Notes: a model not told the origin generated them from the sequence alone. Counted from the stretch's first letter, positions 7,322 through 16,558 are shown. The stretch is 64,000 nt of DNA from Vreelandella zhaodongensis (GCF_013415115.1 NZ_JACCDD010000010.1:1-64000); one strand, 5' to 3'. Program-made: numbers and translations.

Positions 7322-9257
7322 TATTATCAAGGTGGATACCAATGATAAATTGAGAACATTGATAACTGATGTTCTCCCTTATGAATTGCCACTGTGGTTT
7401 TCAAATTTTACTATGTATCAAAGATTTAGTACAAAAGCGCATGTTAACGCATACCGAGCAGTTTCTGGTTTAGACTTTGAAAGTCAAGCTGGTTTTTATA
7501 TTCCACTTGATTATCTCGTATCTCGAGGAGGAGGGAAAACACCACGTACGATATCAATAATGCATCCGGTAGCTCAACTAAAGGTTTGTGATTTTTATAA
7601 TAAATATGATGATCTTATAGAGTATTATTGTACAAAATCAAAATATTCACTAAGGTATCCTTATAGAAAATCAACAAAATTTTACGGCAAAGCTCGAAAA
7701 GGATCAAAGTTAGTTGATGGTGTTGAGAGTTCGGACGAAGAGCGAATTGTTTCAAGTTCTTATTTTAAATATAAAAAATATCCATTTCTATATCGGTTTT
7801 TTGAATCTTATGAGTATCATAAGCTTGAAAAGCAATTCCATAGCATGCTTCAGGTTGATATTTCAAAATGTTTTCCCAGTATTTATACGCATTCAATTGG
7901 ATGGGCGGTGAAAAACAAGCGCTTAGCAAAGGCAATGCCAAGAGCATGTGGCGATTTTGACGGACAATTCGATAGTTTGATGCAATTTACAAATTATCGT
8001 GAGACTAACGGCATTATTATAGGTCCTGAAATAAGTCGAATTTTTGCGGAAATTATTTTACAAAAAATAGATTTAAATTTGGTTGATAAAATGAGTAAGC
8101 GTGAGTATAGGGTCTCTAAGGATTATGACTTTAGGCGCTATGTCGATGATTATTTTATTTTCTTTCGTTCTGAAAGTGTAAAGTTGGCTTTCATAAAGTC
8201 ACTTGAGTCTTCTCTCTTAGAATATAAGATGTATTTGAATGAGGCAAAAACTACTATAACCTCTAGACCTTTTGCAACTGATATATCATTGGCGAAAAAC
8301 TCATTAAGTCATGCTGTTGGCGAATATTATAAGTCGCGATATAAGGATAGAGACACTAATAGTGAGTCTGTTGTTAAGTTAAAGAATCCAAGTTACAAAG
8401 CAAACAAAGCAATAGCTGAAGTTAAAATGGCTTTGGCTAGCCATAAGGTTGAGTATAATTCAATTTCTAACTATCTTTTTAGTGCGATTGCAAAGAGGCT
8501 GTCTTCGTATTTATCGAAAATTAGAGAGGTTGAGGTAAAAGAAGATTTTCATTTGAACTGGGTTTTGGTTGATTTAGATATTTTATTCTTTGTCCATGCA
8601 ATGGATATTCGTATAAGGCCAACAGATAGGTTGGCAAGATTAATTTACGATATACTTGAAACAACCGAAAGCTGGCCAGAGAACTATAAGGAAATAATAA
8701 ACAAAAAAATATTTGATCATGTCAAGCATGCAATGAATATATTTATTAATCATGCTAATGATATAATTGGGCTTGAAACCTTAAATCTATTAATGATATT
8801 AACTATGCTACCATCAAAATATCAAATTCCAGAGTCGAAACTAACAGAGTATTTTGGTAGCTTGACAGAGAGTTCTGTAACCAATGATTTCTATTTTCGC
8901 TGGGTAACATTCATGCTGTATGCTGGAAAGAAGCCGGAATGCCAGCTGATTAGAGATATATTAATTGCATCAGCCGACCATTATTTGCTGAATAGCGATG
9001 ATATGTTTGTTGATTCTGAATACTTTATGTTTTACTTTGATTATTTGGCTTGTCCATATATTGATAAAGCAGTAAGGAAAGATATGATGGAAAAAGTAAA
9101 AAAAATCACTTTTGATAACAGAGGGAATTTGGTAGAATTCGATCTTAACAAGCAAAGTGGAGTAGTTCTTAATAACGATTTCATTGTTAGTTGGAGAAAT
9201 TCAAATTACCTAAAGAATAGTTTGGAGAAGAGGGAATATATTTTCTCTTACAGCTAG
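7314..9257 (+). CDS. drt3b: Defence-associated reverse transcriptase, probable Drt3b (UG8-like)
   Basis: This 647-aa protein has a divergent RT domain: motif A LQVDISKCFPSIYTH (D182), a motif B-like NGIIIGPEISRIFAE (232-246) and motif C RRYVDDYFIFF (D278, D279). The last ~300 residues are predicted helical and match no domain I know. The N-terminus has an acidic residue in YELPLWF (E24). ATG at 7314 lies inside the end of the first RT gene (8-bp overlap), so the two are probably made together in a fixed ratio. It shares the A+T-rich composition. In DRT3 the larger partner is the UG8 enzyme; that match is made from memory and layout. Confidence 0.8.
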   Translation: MPNIIKVDTNDKLRTLITDVLPYELPLWFSNFTMYQRFSTKAHVNAYRAVSGLDFESQAGFYIPLDYLVSRGGGKTPRTISIMHPVAQLKVCDFYNKYDDLIEYYCTKSKYSLRYPYRKSTKFYGKARKGSKLVDGVESSDEERIVSSSYFKYKKYPFLYRFFESYEYHKLEKQFHSMLQVDISKCFPSIYTHSIGWAVKNKRLAKAMPRACGDFDGQFDSLMQFTNYRETNGIIIGPEISRIFAEIILQKIDLNLVDKMSKREYRVSKDYDFRRYVDDYFIFFRSESVKLAFIKSLESSLLEYKMYLNEAKTTITSRPFATDISLAKNSLSHAVGEYYKSRYKDRDTNSESVVKLKNPSYKANKAIAEVKMALASHKVEYNSISNYLFSAIAKRLSSYLSKIREVEVKEDFHLNWVLVDLDILFFVHAMDIRIRPTDRLARLIYDILETTESWPENYKEIINKKIFDHVKHAMNIFINHANDIIGLETLNLLMILTMLPSKYQIPESKLTEYFGSLTESSVTNDFYFRWVTFMLYAGKKPECQLIRDILIASADHYLLNSDDMFVDSEYFMFYFDYLACPYIDKAVRKDMMEKVKKITFDNRGNLVEFDLNKQSGVVLNNDFIVSWRNSNYLKNSLEKREYIFSYS

Positions 9258-9375
9258 TTTATGTCGCCTGCCTCCGTAGGTTTCTGCATTCGTTCTTGTG
9301 TTTGCAGGGCTTTGGGAAACCTTAGCCACACACACGATTGGGGGGAGGCGGCACCCAATATAAGGTACTTTTTTA
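9258..9375 (+). ncRNA. Candidate DRT3 template RNA with an ACACAC tract
   Basis: The segment just after the second RT gene folds well. GCC-U-GCCUCC (9266-9275) pairs with GGAGGC-GGC (9344-9352) as a closing stem with one bulge. Inside, GGCT (9308-9311) pairs with AGCC (9324-9327) and encloses GG-GAAA-CC, a GNRA tetraloop. The tract CACACACAC (9327-9335) follows directly. A T6 run at 9369-9374 could mark the 3' end. If copied, the tract would yield GT repeats. A possible -10 (TATATT, 9237-9242) lacks a good -35. Ends are approximate and no covariation was tested. Confidence 0.65.
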
Positions 9376-9519
9376 CATTGCCTTAAATCTTGCGGAAATG
9401 TACCTGTACATACTTATAAAAAAATATTGTTTGTTTTAAATATGGGCTCAAGCCTATAGGGAAAGAGCTATTAAGGTCTCTCAACTTGGCTCAGTAAAAC
9501 TATATTTTTGCTGGTAGTG
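9376..9519. other. A+T-rich right flank of the RT island
   Basis: There is no gene here. A small palindrome ATGTA-CCTG-TACAT lies near 9399-9412, and the composition stays A+T-rich almost up to the recD stop. No target-site duplication or integrase remnant could be found that would date the insertion. Confidence 0.4.
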
Positions 9520-11748
9520 TTAACCCATCCCACTAACCCTCATCACCTCTCTAGTCACCGCCTCATTCAACACCCCGCGTTTGGCTTCGATCAACGTGAG
9601 CCAGTCGCGGGCGCGGGTGATGCCGGTGTAGACCAGCTCGCGGGTGAGAATCGGGTTGATGGTGGGCGGTAGCAGTAGGGCGGTGTGCAGGAACTCCGAG
9701 CCTTGGGATTTGTGTACCGTCATCGCGAATACGGTTTCTACCGCGTGCAGGCGGGAGGGCAGCACCCAGCGGATGGGGTTATCAGCATCGCTAGTCGGGA
9801 ACGCGACTCTTAACAGCTTTTGTTGTGGATTGCGGGGATCTGGCACCGCCAGGGTGATGCCGATATCGCCGTTCATTAGTTTTAGGCCATAGTCGTTTTG
9901 GGTCACCAGTACCGGGCGGCCTTCATACCAGCCTTTTTCCAACGTGTAATCACTGCCATACAGCAGCTTTTCACTACGTAGGGTTTTGGCGATATGCAGG
10001 TTTAAGCCTTCTACGCCCCATGGGCCTTTGCGCAGCGCGCATAGCAACTGAAAGTGGCTGTAGGCGCTTAGTACCTCAGAAGCCCAGGCGTTATAGGCCG
10101 CTGGGTTTTCCTCAAACGATTCCCCACGCGGGCGCTGTGCGTTCAGTACCTTTAGGTAATGTCGGTAGCCGGTGGGTGGGGCGATGGGCTCATTTTTGTG
10201 GTTAGTGCGACCTGCGCCATCGTTTAGAAATTTATCCGCGCTGCCATGAATGACCAGCTTATCTAGCGCGGTGTCATCAGCAATCGTTAGGTGGTGCAGG
10301 TCTGGGTAGCCATGGCGCAGCACGGCGTTAACGGCCTGCTGTTTTTTCCGGTCAGTTTGGGCATGGCTGGGCTGGTTAATCGCCTGGGCCAACTGGCCGA
10401 TGCCGCTGTGTTCGTTAAAGCGGTGGCTTACCCGCAGCATGGTAATGGCTTGGTCGAGTGGCTGGCCGTCAGCATCCAGGTGCTCGGGTGGCAGCGGCTG
10501 GCCGGTGGCTCTTTCTAGCCATTGGGCGGTTTCCGGGGTGTAGTGGGCGGCTTCGGCACGGCGGCATAAATCGCCAAGTACCGAGCCAGCTTCTACAGAG
10601 GCCAGCTGGTCTTTATCCCCAAGCAGCACGCACTGGGCATTGGTGGGCAGGGCGCTCAGCACGGCGGCCATCATTTCGATATCCACCATGGAGGCTTCGT
10701 CGATCACCAGTACGTCCAGCGCTAGCGGGTTGGCGGCGCTGTGGCGGAAGTGGCGGGTGTCGGGGCGGGCGCCCAGAAGGCGGTGCAGCGTTGTCACTTC
10801 AGTGGGAATGGCTATCTCGCTGGGGGCTGCGGAGGGTGAGTGTTCACTTAGCAGCGTTTCTAGCTGAGCAAGTGGCAAACTGCTTACCTGCCCGGCGATG
10901 GATTCATTCAGGCGGGCAGCGGCTTTGCCGGTGGGGGCGGCTAGGCGAATGCGCAGCGGCTGGCTGGGTGAGTGGGCCAGTTGCAGGGTTTGCAGAAGGG
11001 CGAGCAGGCGCACCACGGTGGTTGTTTTGCCGGTGCCGGGGCCGCCAGTAATAATGCCGAAACGGCTGCGGGCGGCCAGGGCGCAGGCGGTTTTTTGCCA
11101 GTCGAGGCTGTCGCTTGGCTTGAACAGAACGTTCAGCGCCTGGGAGAGAAGGTCGGGCTGGCTGTCGTCACCCATCGCTTCTAACCGTGTGGCGATTTGC
11201 TGGTGCAGGGTTTGCTCATACTGCCAGTAGCGGCGTAGGTAGAGCCGCGTGTCTGAAGCTGAGTGAGTAGTCACTATCACCAGCGGTGTGTTGCCGGGGC
11301 CTTCGCTGGTGAGTAGTGGGTGGTGCAGCGCGGCTTGCCATTCGCTTAGCGTAAGCGTTGCCAGCACGTCGCTGGGCAGCGGTGGCGGGTCGGTTAAATC
11401 ATCCCCTTCTGGCGGTAGCGAAAGGGCGAAATCTGGTGCGTTAAGCGTGGCGTTTAAATCCAGGCACACATGGCCTCGGCCTAGCTGATGGCTGGCCAGG
11501 GCGGCGGCCAACAGCAGCAGCGCGGGGGCATCCGGTGCTTCTGCCGCTAAAAAGCGCACCAGGGCGCGGTCTAAATCACGCAGCCAGCCCCTGGCTACCC
11601 AGCGCTCGCATAGGGTTAGCAATTCAGTGGTATCGCTTAACGCAGGGTGAGCGCTCACTGGCGCGGGGACCATTGAGGGCTGGGCATCCTGTGTCTCGAC
11701 GGCATCGCCAAACAGGTCGAAAGTGTGGGTGTCTTTTGGCTTACTCAT
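9520..11748 (-). CDS. recD: RecBCD enzyme subunit RecD (5'-3' helicase)
   Basis: This is the alpha subunit of exodeoxyribonuclease V, 742 aa. The superfamily 1B helicase has Walker A GGPGTGKT at ~235-242, DEAS Walker B in VLVIDEASMVD, and motif VI near the end (VYTGITRAR). It is longer than the ~600-aa E. coli protein, partly through a segment between the helicase halves (residues ~455-560). It partners with RecB and RecC in double-strand break repair and destruction of linear foreign DNA. Its ATG overlaps the recB stop by 4 bp. It is the last gene of the operon and ends next to the RT island. Confidence 0.95.
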   Translation of the reverse strand: MSKPKDTHTFDLFGDAVETQDAQPSMVPAPVSAHPALSDTTELLTLCERWVARGWLRDLDRALVRFLAAEAPDAPALLLLAAALASHQLGRGHVCLDLNATLNAPDFALSLPPEGDDLTDPPPLPSDVLATLTLSEWQAALHHPLLTSEGPGNTPLVIVTTHSASDTRLYLRRYWQYEQTLHQQIATRLEAMGDDSQPDLLSQALNVLFKPSDSLDWQKTACALAARSRFGIITGGPGTGKTTTVVRLLALLQTLQLAHSPSQPLRIRLAAPTGKAAARLNESIAGQVSSLPLAQLETLLSEHSPSAAPSEIAIPTEVTTLHRLLGARPDTRHFRHSAANPLALDVLVIDEASMVDIEMMAAVLSALPTNAQCVLLGDKDQLASVEAGSVLGDLCRRAEAAHYTPETAQWLERATGQPLPPEHLDADGQPLDQAITMLRVSHRFNEHSGIGQLAQAINQPSHAQTDRKKQQAVNAVLRHGYPDLHHLTIADDTALDKLVIHGSADKFLNDGAGRTNHKNEPIAPPTGYRHYLKVLNAQRPRGESFEENPAAYNAWASEVLSAYSHFQLLCALRKGPWGVEGLNLHIAKTLRSEKLLYGSDYTLEKGWYEGRPVLVTQNDYGLKLMNGDIGITLAVPDPRNPQQKLLRVAFPTSDADNPIRWVLPSRLHAVETVFAMTVHKSQGSEFLHTALLLPPTINPILTRELVYTGITRARDWLTLIEAKRGVLNEAVTREVMRVSGMG

Positions 11749-14700
11749 ACCGTCGCTTCCTGTGCGGGGCTTGAAAACGATGCGCCTGCAAACAGGCTAT
11801 CCAGTGCTTCGATCAGTTCAACCGGGGCGGGCTCGGAAAATACCCCGCGCCCTGGGCTGCGGCTACCGCGCAGAAATACTGTCATCGAACCGCCCAAGTG
11901 CTGGTGCGGGTCGTAGTCGGGCAGGCGCGCTTTTAGCAGCCGATGCATAGCCAATAGGTAAAGCGCGGCCTGGAGATCGTAGCGCTTGGCTAGCAGCTCA
12001 TGGCGCAAGGCTTCCGGTTCGTAATCGCTGTCATTCGGCCCTAAATAGTTCGATTTCCAGTCCAGTACGTAAAAGCGCCCTTGGTGCTCAAAGGCTAAAT
12101 CGATAAAGCCTTTGAGCATACCGTTTAGGGTATCGGCATCCAGCGCTGGGCGCTCAACCCCTGGCAGTAAGTGCTTGCTTACCAGGGCATCAATTGCTTG
12201 GGTGTTAACCCGTTGGGCGGCTAGCCAGAACTCTAGTTCCACTTGGTAGCTGCTGAGTTCGGTGAGCGCGACGCTTTGTTGGTTTGGCGCGGCCAGCGGT
12301 AACGGCGTGGTGAGTAGCGCTGAAAGCCAGCCAGCCAGCGGTTCCTGCCATGCTTGCCAGCCGCGCAGCTGCACGCGCCGCCATAGCATATCGTTGAGTG
12401 AATCGTGGTCGTTGGCAGCGGCTGCAAATCCTTGTCTGCCTGCCCATTCCAATAGCCCGTGCAGGAAAGTGCCCGGCCCTGGCCCCCTGGGAAATTTATG
12501 CAGGTGGAAAGTGTCTGCGCTCGCCCATTCGTTGTTAATCGTTCGCTCGAAATGCTCATTTAACCCCTCGTAAACTCCGCTTTCTCGCGAAAGATTGCCT
12601 AGACTGGCCTTCGCTCGAAGACTTTCCATGTCATCAGGCATGAGCGAAATATCTTGTGGTTCATCCAGTACTTCAAATGTTGTGGCTTCCTGGGCGGTGG
12701 TAGGCTCCAGGGGCGTTGCTGTGGGGGCGGTGAGGGTGCCGGAAAGGCGCAGCGCCGAGTAGCTGGCAATCCACCAGTGCTCCTTGGCCGGGCGCGTGGG
12801 GGTGCGGGCGTGCCCAAGCGTGGCGTTTTGTTCGGCGCTTTGTTCAGAGAGGGCAAGGCGCTGGGCAGTGGGTGCCGGTGGCTCGCTGACAGCAATCTCG
12901 CTGCCTTGTGCCAGCGCTTCCAGCGCGGTGGTGAGCTCTGCCGGTGCAATGGTTTTTCCGCCGCTAATCAGGTAGCCGAGGGCGCTATTTTCCAACCCTT
13001 GAAGTGGGGCTAGCCCCAGCCAAGTCGCATGGCGGGCTCGGGTCAGCGCCACATAAAGCTTGCGCAGGTCTTCCCCCAGGCGTTCGCGGTCGGCGGTGGC
13101 CAGGGTTTCTTCATCGGCGTTTAGGCTGAGCTGAAGGTTGCCGTGGGCGTCGTGCCAGCGCAGCGGTATGTCTTTATCGCTCACCGGGCGGTGGTTGGCG
13201 ATAAACGGCAGAAATACCAGTGGGTACTCAAGCCCTTTGGATTTGTGGATGGTGACCACTTTGACCAAATCCGCGTCGCTTTCAAGGCGCAGCTTGTGGC
13301 TGTCGCCGTGGCTTTCCGGGTCGGCAATGGCTTCATACAGAAAGCGAATCAGCGCGTGTTCGCCGTCCAGTTCTGCGCTGGCTTGCTGCAGCAGTTCGCC
13401 TAAGTGCAGCAGGTCGGTGAGCAAGCGCTCACCCTCTAGCTCTTCCCCCAGTAGACGGGCGGGAATGTCGAAATCCACCATCATACGGCGTACCAGCGGC
13501 AGCACACCCTGGCGCTGCCATAGGCGATGATAGTGGCTGAACTGCTCTACCCGAGCCTCCCAGGCCAGTTCGTTTTGTTGCAGGTGATCAAGGTCGGCTA
13601 GGCTTAGCCCCAATACCGGCGTGGCCAAGGCGGCGCGCAGGTGGGCTTCGGCCTGGCGGGAGCTGGCGAGAGGCTCGGCGCAGGCGCGCAGCCAGCGTTC
13701 TACCTGCTTTGCCATGGGCGAGCTAAACACCTTGTCGTGGTCGGAAAGGTAAACACTCTTTACTCCACGGCTGGCCAGCGCTAAGCGAATGGCACGGGCT
13801 TCCTGCAGGCCGTTGACCAGTACTGCCATATCGGAAGGTTTTAGCGGGCTTAGGTCATCGCCTTGCTGAAAACCGCTTTTGCCTTCTTTATTGCCGCTTT
13901 GGCCTGCCGCAAGCAATTCCACCATGTAGGAGGCGCAACGCTCGGCCATCTCGGTCTGATAAGCGGTTTTGGAAAGTGGTTCTTCGCTTGTTAACGGCCA
14001 GAGCGTCATGGCGGGCAGCGGCTGGCCTTGGTGGACCAGCTGTTCGTCGCGGCCTTTGGCGTCCACCGATAAGAACGGCAGCGGGTTCTCACCGCCTTCT
14101 TCGCGAAATAGAAACGCCCCAGCCGGGTGCTGGTCGGCGTAGTGGAAGCAGTGATTGACGGTTTCCACCATGGCGCGGCTGGAACGGAAGTTGGTGCCCA
14201 GCGTGACGTGGCGGCCTGCGGTGTCTTGGCGGGCTTGCAGATAGGTGAAAATATCCGCACCGCGAAAGGCGTAGATGGCCTGCTTGGGGTCGCCGATCAG
14301 TAGCATGGCGGCATCGCGGCGGGGGTTGGCGACGTCATAGACCGCGTTAAAAATGCGGTACTGAATCGGGTCGGTGTCCTGGAACTCATCAATCAGCGCG
14401 ACGGGGAACTGGCGCAGAATCTGCGCGGCCAGGGCGTCTTTGTTGGGGCCTTGCAGGGCGCGGTCTAAATGGGTGAGCAGGTCGTTGGGGCCCATTTCTG
14501 CGCGGCGTTCCTGCTCGCGCTCCATACGCACTTTGCACCACTGCACGGCGTGAATCAGCAGGTCGTTGCGCGGTTCGGGCAAGGCGTTGAGGGCGGCGGG
14601 CAGTGCCTCAAACGCCTCAAACGCTGGGTGGTTCGGTGGCTCTCCGTTCCAGATTTCAGCAATGCCCGCCGGTGTCAGTCGCTTCCATGCAGTGGCCTTC

Positions 14701-15683
14701 TTATCCATATCAGGACTGACAAGGTCGCTTTCCGCCCATTGCTGAATTTTATCCAGCCATTTTCCTCGATGATCTTTGCGCATTTTGCCAGGGGCAAAGT
14801 GCTTGGCTGTTTGGCCATCGTCAAAAAGCTGCCGAAGTTCATGTACCCACGCTCGCCAAGGAGCTTTTAGTTCTTCAAGGCGTGCGCTGCGTTCGGCGTC
14901 GGCAGCGCTTAATGTGTCGGCTGGCACGGGGCGTTGACTGCCGAGTGCGTCGCTTTCGTGGAGCAGCTTGCGTACATCTTCGTGGAGTTTATCCGGCGAT
15001 TTCCAGTAGCGGGTAATGCTGCCCAGGGCATCGGCATCCAGCGGGTAGTAGAAGGTACGCCAGTAGTCGCGCACCACTTCTTGCTCCAGTTCGCGCTGGT
15101 CGTTTTCCAGGTTGAGTGAGAACAGGCTGCCGCTATCGAAGGCGTGCTCGCGCAGCATGCGATAGCACCAGCTGTGGATGGTGGAAACGGCGGCTTCGTC
15201 CATCCATTCGGCGGCTAGCTCCAGGCGGCGGGCGCAGGCGGGCCAAGTGGCCTCTGAGTATTGCTCGCGGAGTTGGAGTAGCAGTGGGTCATCATCGGTT
15301 AGCTCGAAAGCAGGTCTCTTCGAGGGCGCTGTGAACCCATCCTTGGGCGCTACTTTTTCCATCCCTGGAAAAAGACCCTCTCCGTGACCTGCTTCTTTCG
15401 CGTCCGGCGCTTTTCTAAACACCGCGGCGGCTTCTACCAGCCGATGGCGGATACGTTCACGCAGTTCCTGGGTGGCGGCATTGGTGAAGGTGACCACCAG
15501 GATTTCCGGCGGGGTGAGTGGGCGCACAAAGGCGCTGTCGTCTTCGCTGTGCTGCCCGCCCAGTACCAGGCGCACGTAGAGCAGCGCGATGGTGAAGGTT
15601 TTGCCCGTGCCCGCGCTGGCTTCAATCAGGCGGCTGCCGTGAAGCGGTAGCGTGAGCGGGTTGAGTGGGGTTGGCTGACTCAT
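11745..15683 (-). CDS. recB: RecBCD enzyme subunit RecB (3'-5' helicase-nuclease)
   Basis: This 1312-aa beta subunit begins with a UvrD-type helicase. Walker A is ASAGTGKTFT within the first 30 residues, Walker B is LIDEFQDTD at ~455, and a late helicase motif is TRARHATWLG. The C-terminal RecB nuclease domain has GFIDLAFEHQGRFYVLDWKS (catalytic D and K) followed by YDLQAALY. It unwinds and degrades double-stranded ends and loads RecA at Chi. It overlaps the HEPN gene upstream and recD downstream by 4 bp each, so translation is likely coupled. Confidence 0.95.
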   Translation of the reverse strand: MSQPTPLNPLTLPLHGSRLIEASAGTGKTFTIALLYVRLVLGGQHSEDDSAFVRPLTPPEILVVTFTNAATQELRERIRHRLVEAAAVFRKAPDAKEAGHGEGLFPGMEKVAPKDGFTAPSKRPAFELTDDDPLLLQLREQYSEATWPACARRLELAAEWMDEAAVSTIHSWCYRMLREHAFDSGSLFSLNLENDQRELEQEVVRDYWRTFYYPLDADALGSITRYWKSPDKLHEDVRKLLHESDALGSQRPVPADTLSAADAERSARLEELKAPWRAWVHELRQLFDDGQTAKHFAPGKMRKDHRGKWLDKIQQWAESDLVSPDMDKKATAWKRLTPAGIAEIWNGEPPNHPAFEAFEALPAALNALPEPRNDLLIHAVQWCKVRMEREQERRAEMGPNDLLTHLDRALQGPNKDALAAQILRQFPVALIDEFQDTDPIQYRIFNAVYDVANPRRDAAMLLIGDPKQAIYAFRGADIFTYLQARQDTAGRHVTLGTNFRSSRAMVETVNHCFHYADQHPAGAFLFREEGGENPLPFLSVDAKGRDEQLVHQGQPLPAMTLWPLTSEEPLSKTAYQTEMAERCASYMVELLAAGQSGNKEGKSGFQQGDDLSPLKPSDMAVLVNGLQEARAIRLALASRGVKSVYLSDHDKVFSSPMAKQVERWLRACAEPLASSRQAEAHLRAALATPVLGLSLADLDHLQQNELAWEARVEQFSHYHRLWQRQGVLPLVRRMMVDFDIPARLLGEELEGERLLTDLLHLGELLQQASAELDGEHALIRFLYEAIADPESHGDSHKLRLESDADLVKVVTIHKSKGLEYPLVFLPFIANHRPVSDKDIPLRWHDAHGNLQLSLNADEETLATADRERLGEDLRKLYVALTRARHATWLGLAPLQGLENSALGYLISGGKTIAPAELTTALEALAQGSEIAVSEPPAPTAQRLALSEQSAEQNATLGHARTPTRPAKEHWWIASYSALRLSGTLTAPTATPLEPTTAQEATTFEVLDEPQDISLMPDDMESLRAKASLGNLSRESGVYEGLNEHFERTINNEWASADTFHLHKFPRGPGPGTFLHGLLEWAGRQGFAAAANDHDSLNDMLWRRVQLRGWQAWQEPLAGWLSALLTTPLPLAAPNQQSVALTELSSYQVELEFWLAAQRVNTQAIDALVSKHLLPGVERPALDADTLNGMLKGFIDLAFEHQGRFYVLDWKSNYLGPNDSDYEPEALRHELLAKRYDLQAALYLLAMHRLLKARLPDYDPHQHLGGSMTVFLRGSRSPGRGVFSEPAPVELIEALDSLFAGASFSSPAQEATV

Positions 15684-16207
15684 AGGAAGATACTGTCAAA
15701 CTCAGTTGAGAAATCCTGGCTTGCGGGCAAAATTTGTAGTTGCTCTGCGCTCCAGTTCACAAGACGCTGTGACGTTAATAGGAGCATATCGGCGAGTTCG
15801 TTCAGTAGATTGAAGTGTTCTGCTATCTGGGCATAGTGCGTTGCGTAGTCATGGGCCGCTATATTGCGAATAGCTCGGCAGCGCTGCCAATCACTGGTGG
15901 CGCCAATAACCCCCTGCTTTTCAAATAGGGAAAGTACTTTGAGAAAGCTGTCAGTGGGTTCGCCCGCCAGTAGTGCACTGTGTCGCATGGCTGATGCTAA
16001 AGAGTCTTGCAGCTTGGCAAAACTCTCATTTATTGCGGCGAGTGTTTCGAACAGGTTTACATCTTTTTTATGATCCGCCAGCCAATCGCCATTCATTGGC
16101 CAATTAACTTTGCTGCGTGACTGTTGGAGAAACCAGGCGCAGCGTTGGATGGCTTCAAGTAGCTGTGCAAGGTGGCGTTGTTGGTCGCTCAGAATATCCT
16201 GGCTCAT
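15680..16207 (-). CDS. HEPN-domain protein, HepT-like toxin
   Basis: This 175-aa all-helical protein contains RNIAAHDY at 114-121, which is exactly the Rx4HxY motif of HepT-type HEPN ribonucleases (R114, H119, Y121). In the known HepT/MntA (type VII) systems the partner nucleotidyltransferase AMPylates that tyrosine to silence the RNase; this is family knowledge, not shown here. It is longer than the ~135-aa classical HepT because of extra N- and C-terminal sequence. It overlaps the MNT gene upstream and recB downstream by 4 bp each, placing a toxin-antitoxin-like pair within the RecBCD operon. Confidence 0.8.
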   Translation of the reverse strand: MSQDILSDQQRHLAQLLEAIQRCAWFLQQSRSKVNWPMNGDWLADHKKDVNLFETLAAINESFAKLQDSLASAMRHSALLAGEPTDSFLKVLSLFEKQGVIGATSDWQRCRAIRNIAAHDYATHYAQIAEHFNLLNELADMLLLTSQRLVNWSAEQLQILPASQDFSTEFDSIFL

Positions 16208-16512
16208 GCTGCTTCCTCTGTGTTGAGAGGCTGTGACTGGGCCAGCGCGATTGCCTGGAAAGGCGTAGGTTCTGTACCTGATACATAGGTCAGAATGTCC
16301 ACTGGTAACTGGAGACGTTCTTCCAGTGCCATTTTAAGCTCGGCACAGGCAAGCAGCGTTATGGCCGCTGGGGAAATCAGCAGTAAATCAACATCGCCGC
16401 CTCGCCTTGTATCATCCAGTCGAGAGCCAAACACGTGCGTGTCTATTGAGGCGCCGGCGAACTCGCGGACACCTGACAGAATAGTATCGCGCTGTATTTG
16501 AGTGAGGCGCAT
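16204..16512 (-). CDS. MNT-family nucleotidyltransferase, MntA-like antitoxin
   Basis: This 102-aa minimal nucleotidyltransferase has the signature VFGSRLDDTRRGGDVDLLL. G29 and S30 form the GS motif and D40 and D42 are metal-binding aspartates (GSx9DxD). Such enzymes pair with HEPN proteins and transfer AMP to them. The frame is open to 16557, but ATG at 16512 has AGGAG eight bases upstream and is preferred. It starts 46 bp after the recC stop and its stop overlaps the HEPN start by 4 bp. Its role beside RecBCD is unknown. Confidence 0.8.
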   Translation of the reverse strand: MRLTQIQRDTILSGVREFAGASIDTHVFGSRLDDTRRGGDVDLLLISPAAITLLACAELKMALEERLQLPVDILTYVSGTEPTPFQAIALAQSQPLNTEEAA

Positions 16513-16558
16513 GGAGACTGCTCCTTGCTTGAGTGTGCAGTATTTAAAGGTTAGCACT

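Noticed and set aside
6140-9257. Group II intron, retron or retrotransposon as the source of the RT genes
   Set aside because: There is no maturase X domain, zinc-finger endonuclease, intron RNA domain V, integrase or msr-msd-like upstream RNA. Two different RTs in tandem do not fit those elements.
10458-11051. 197-aa open frame opposite recD
   Set aside because: It lies antisense within recD helicase motifs and has Arg/Gly/Trp-rich composition typical of a shadow frame.
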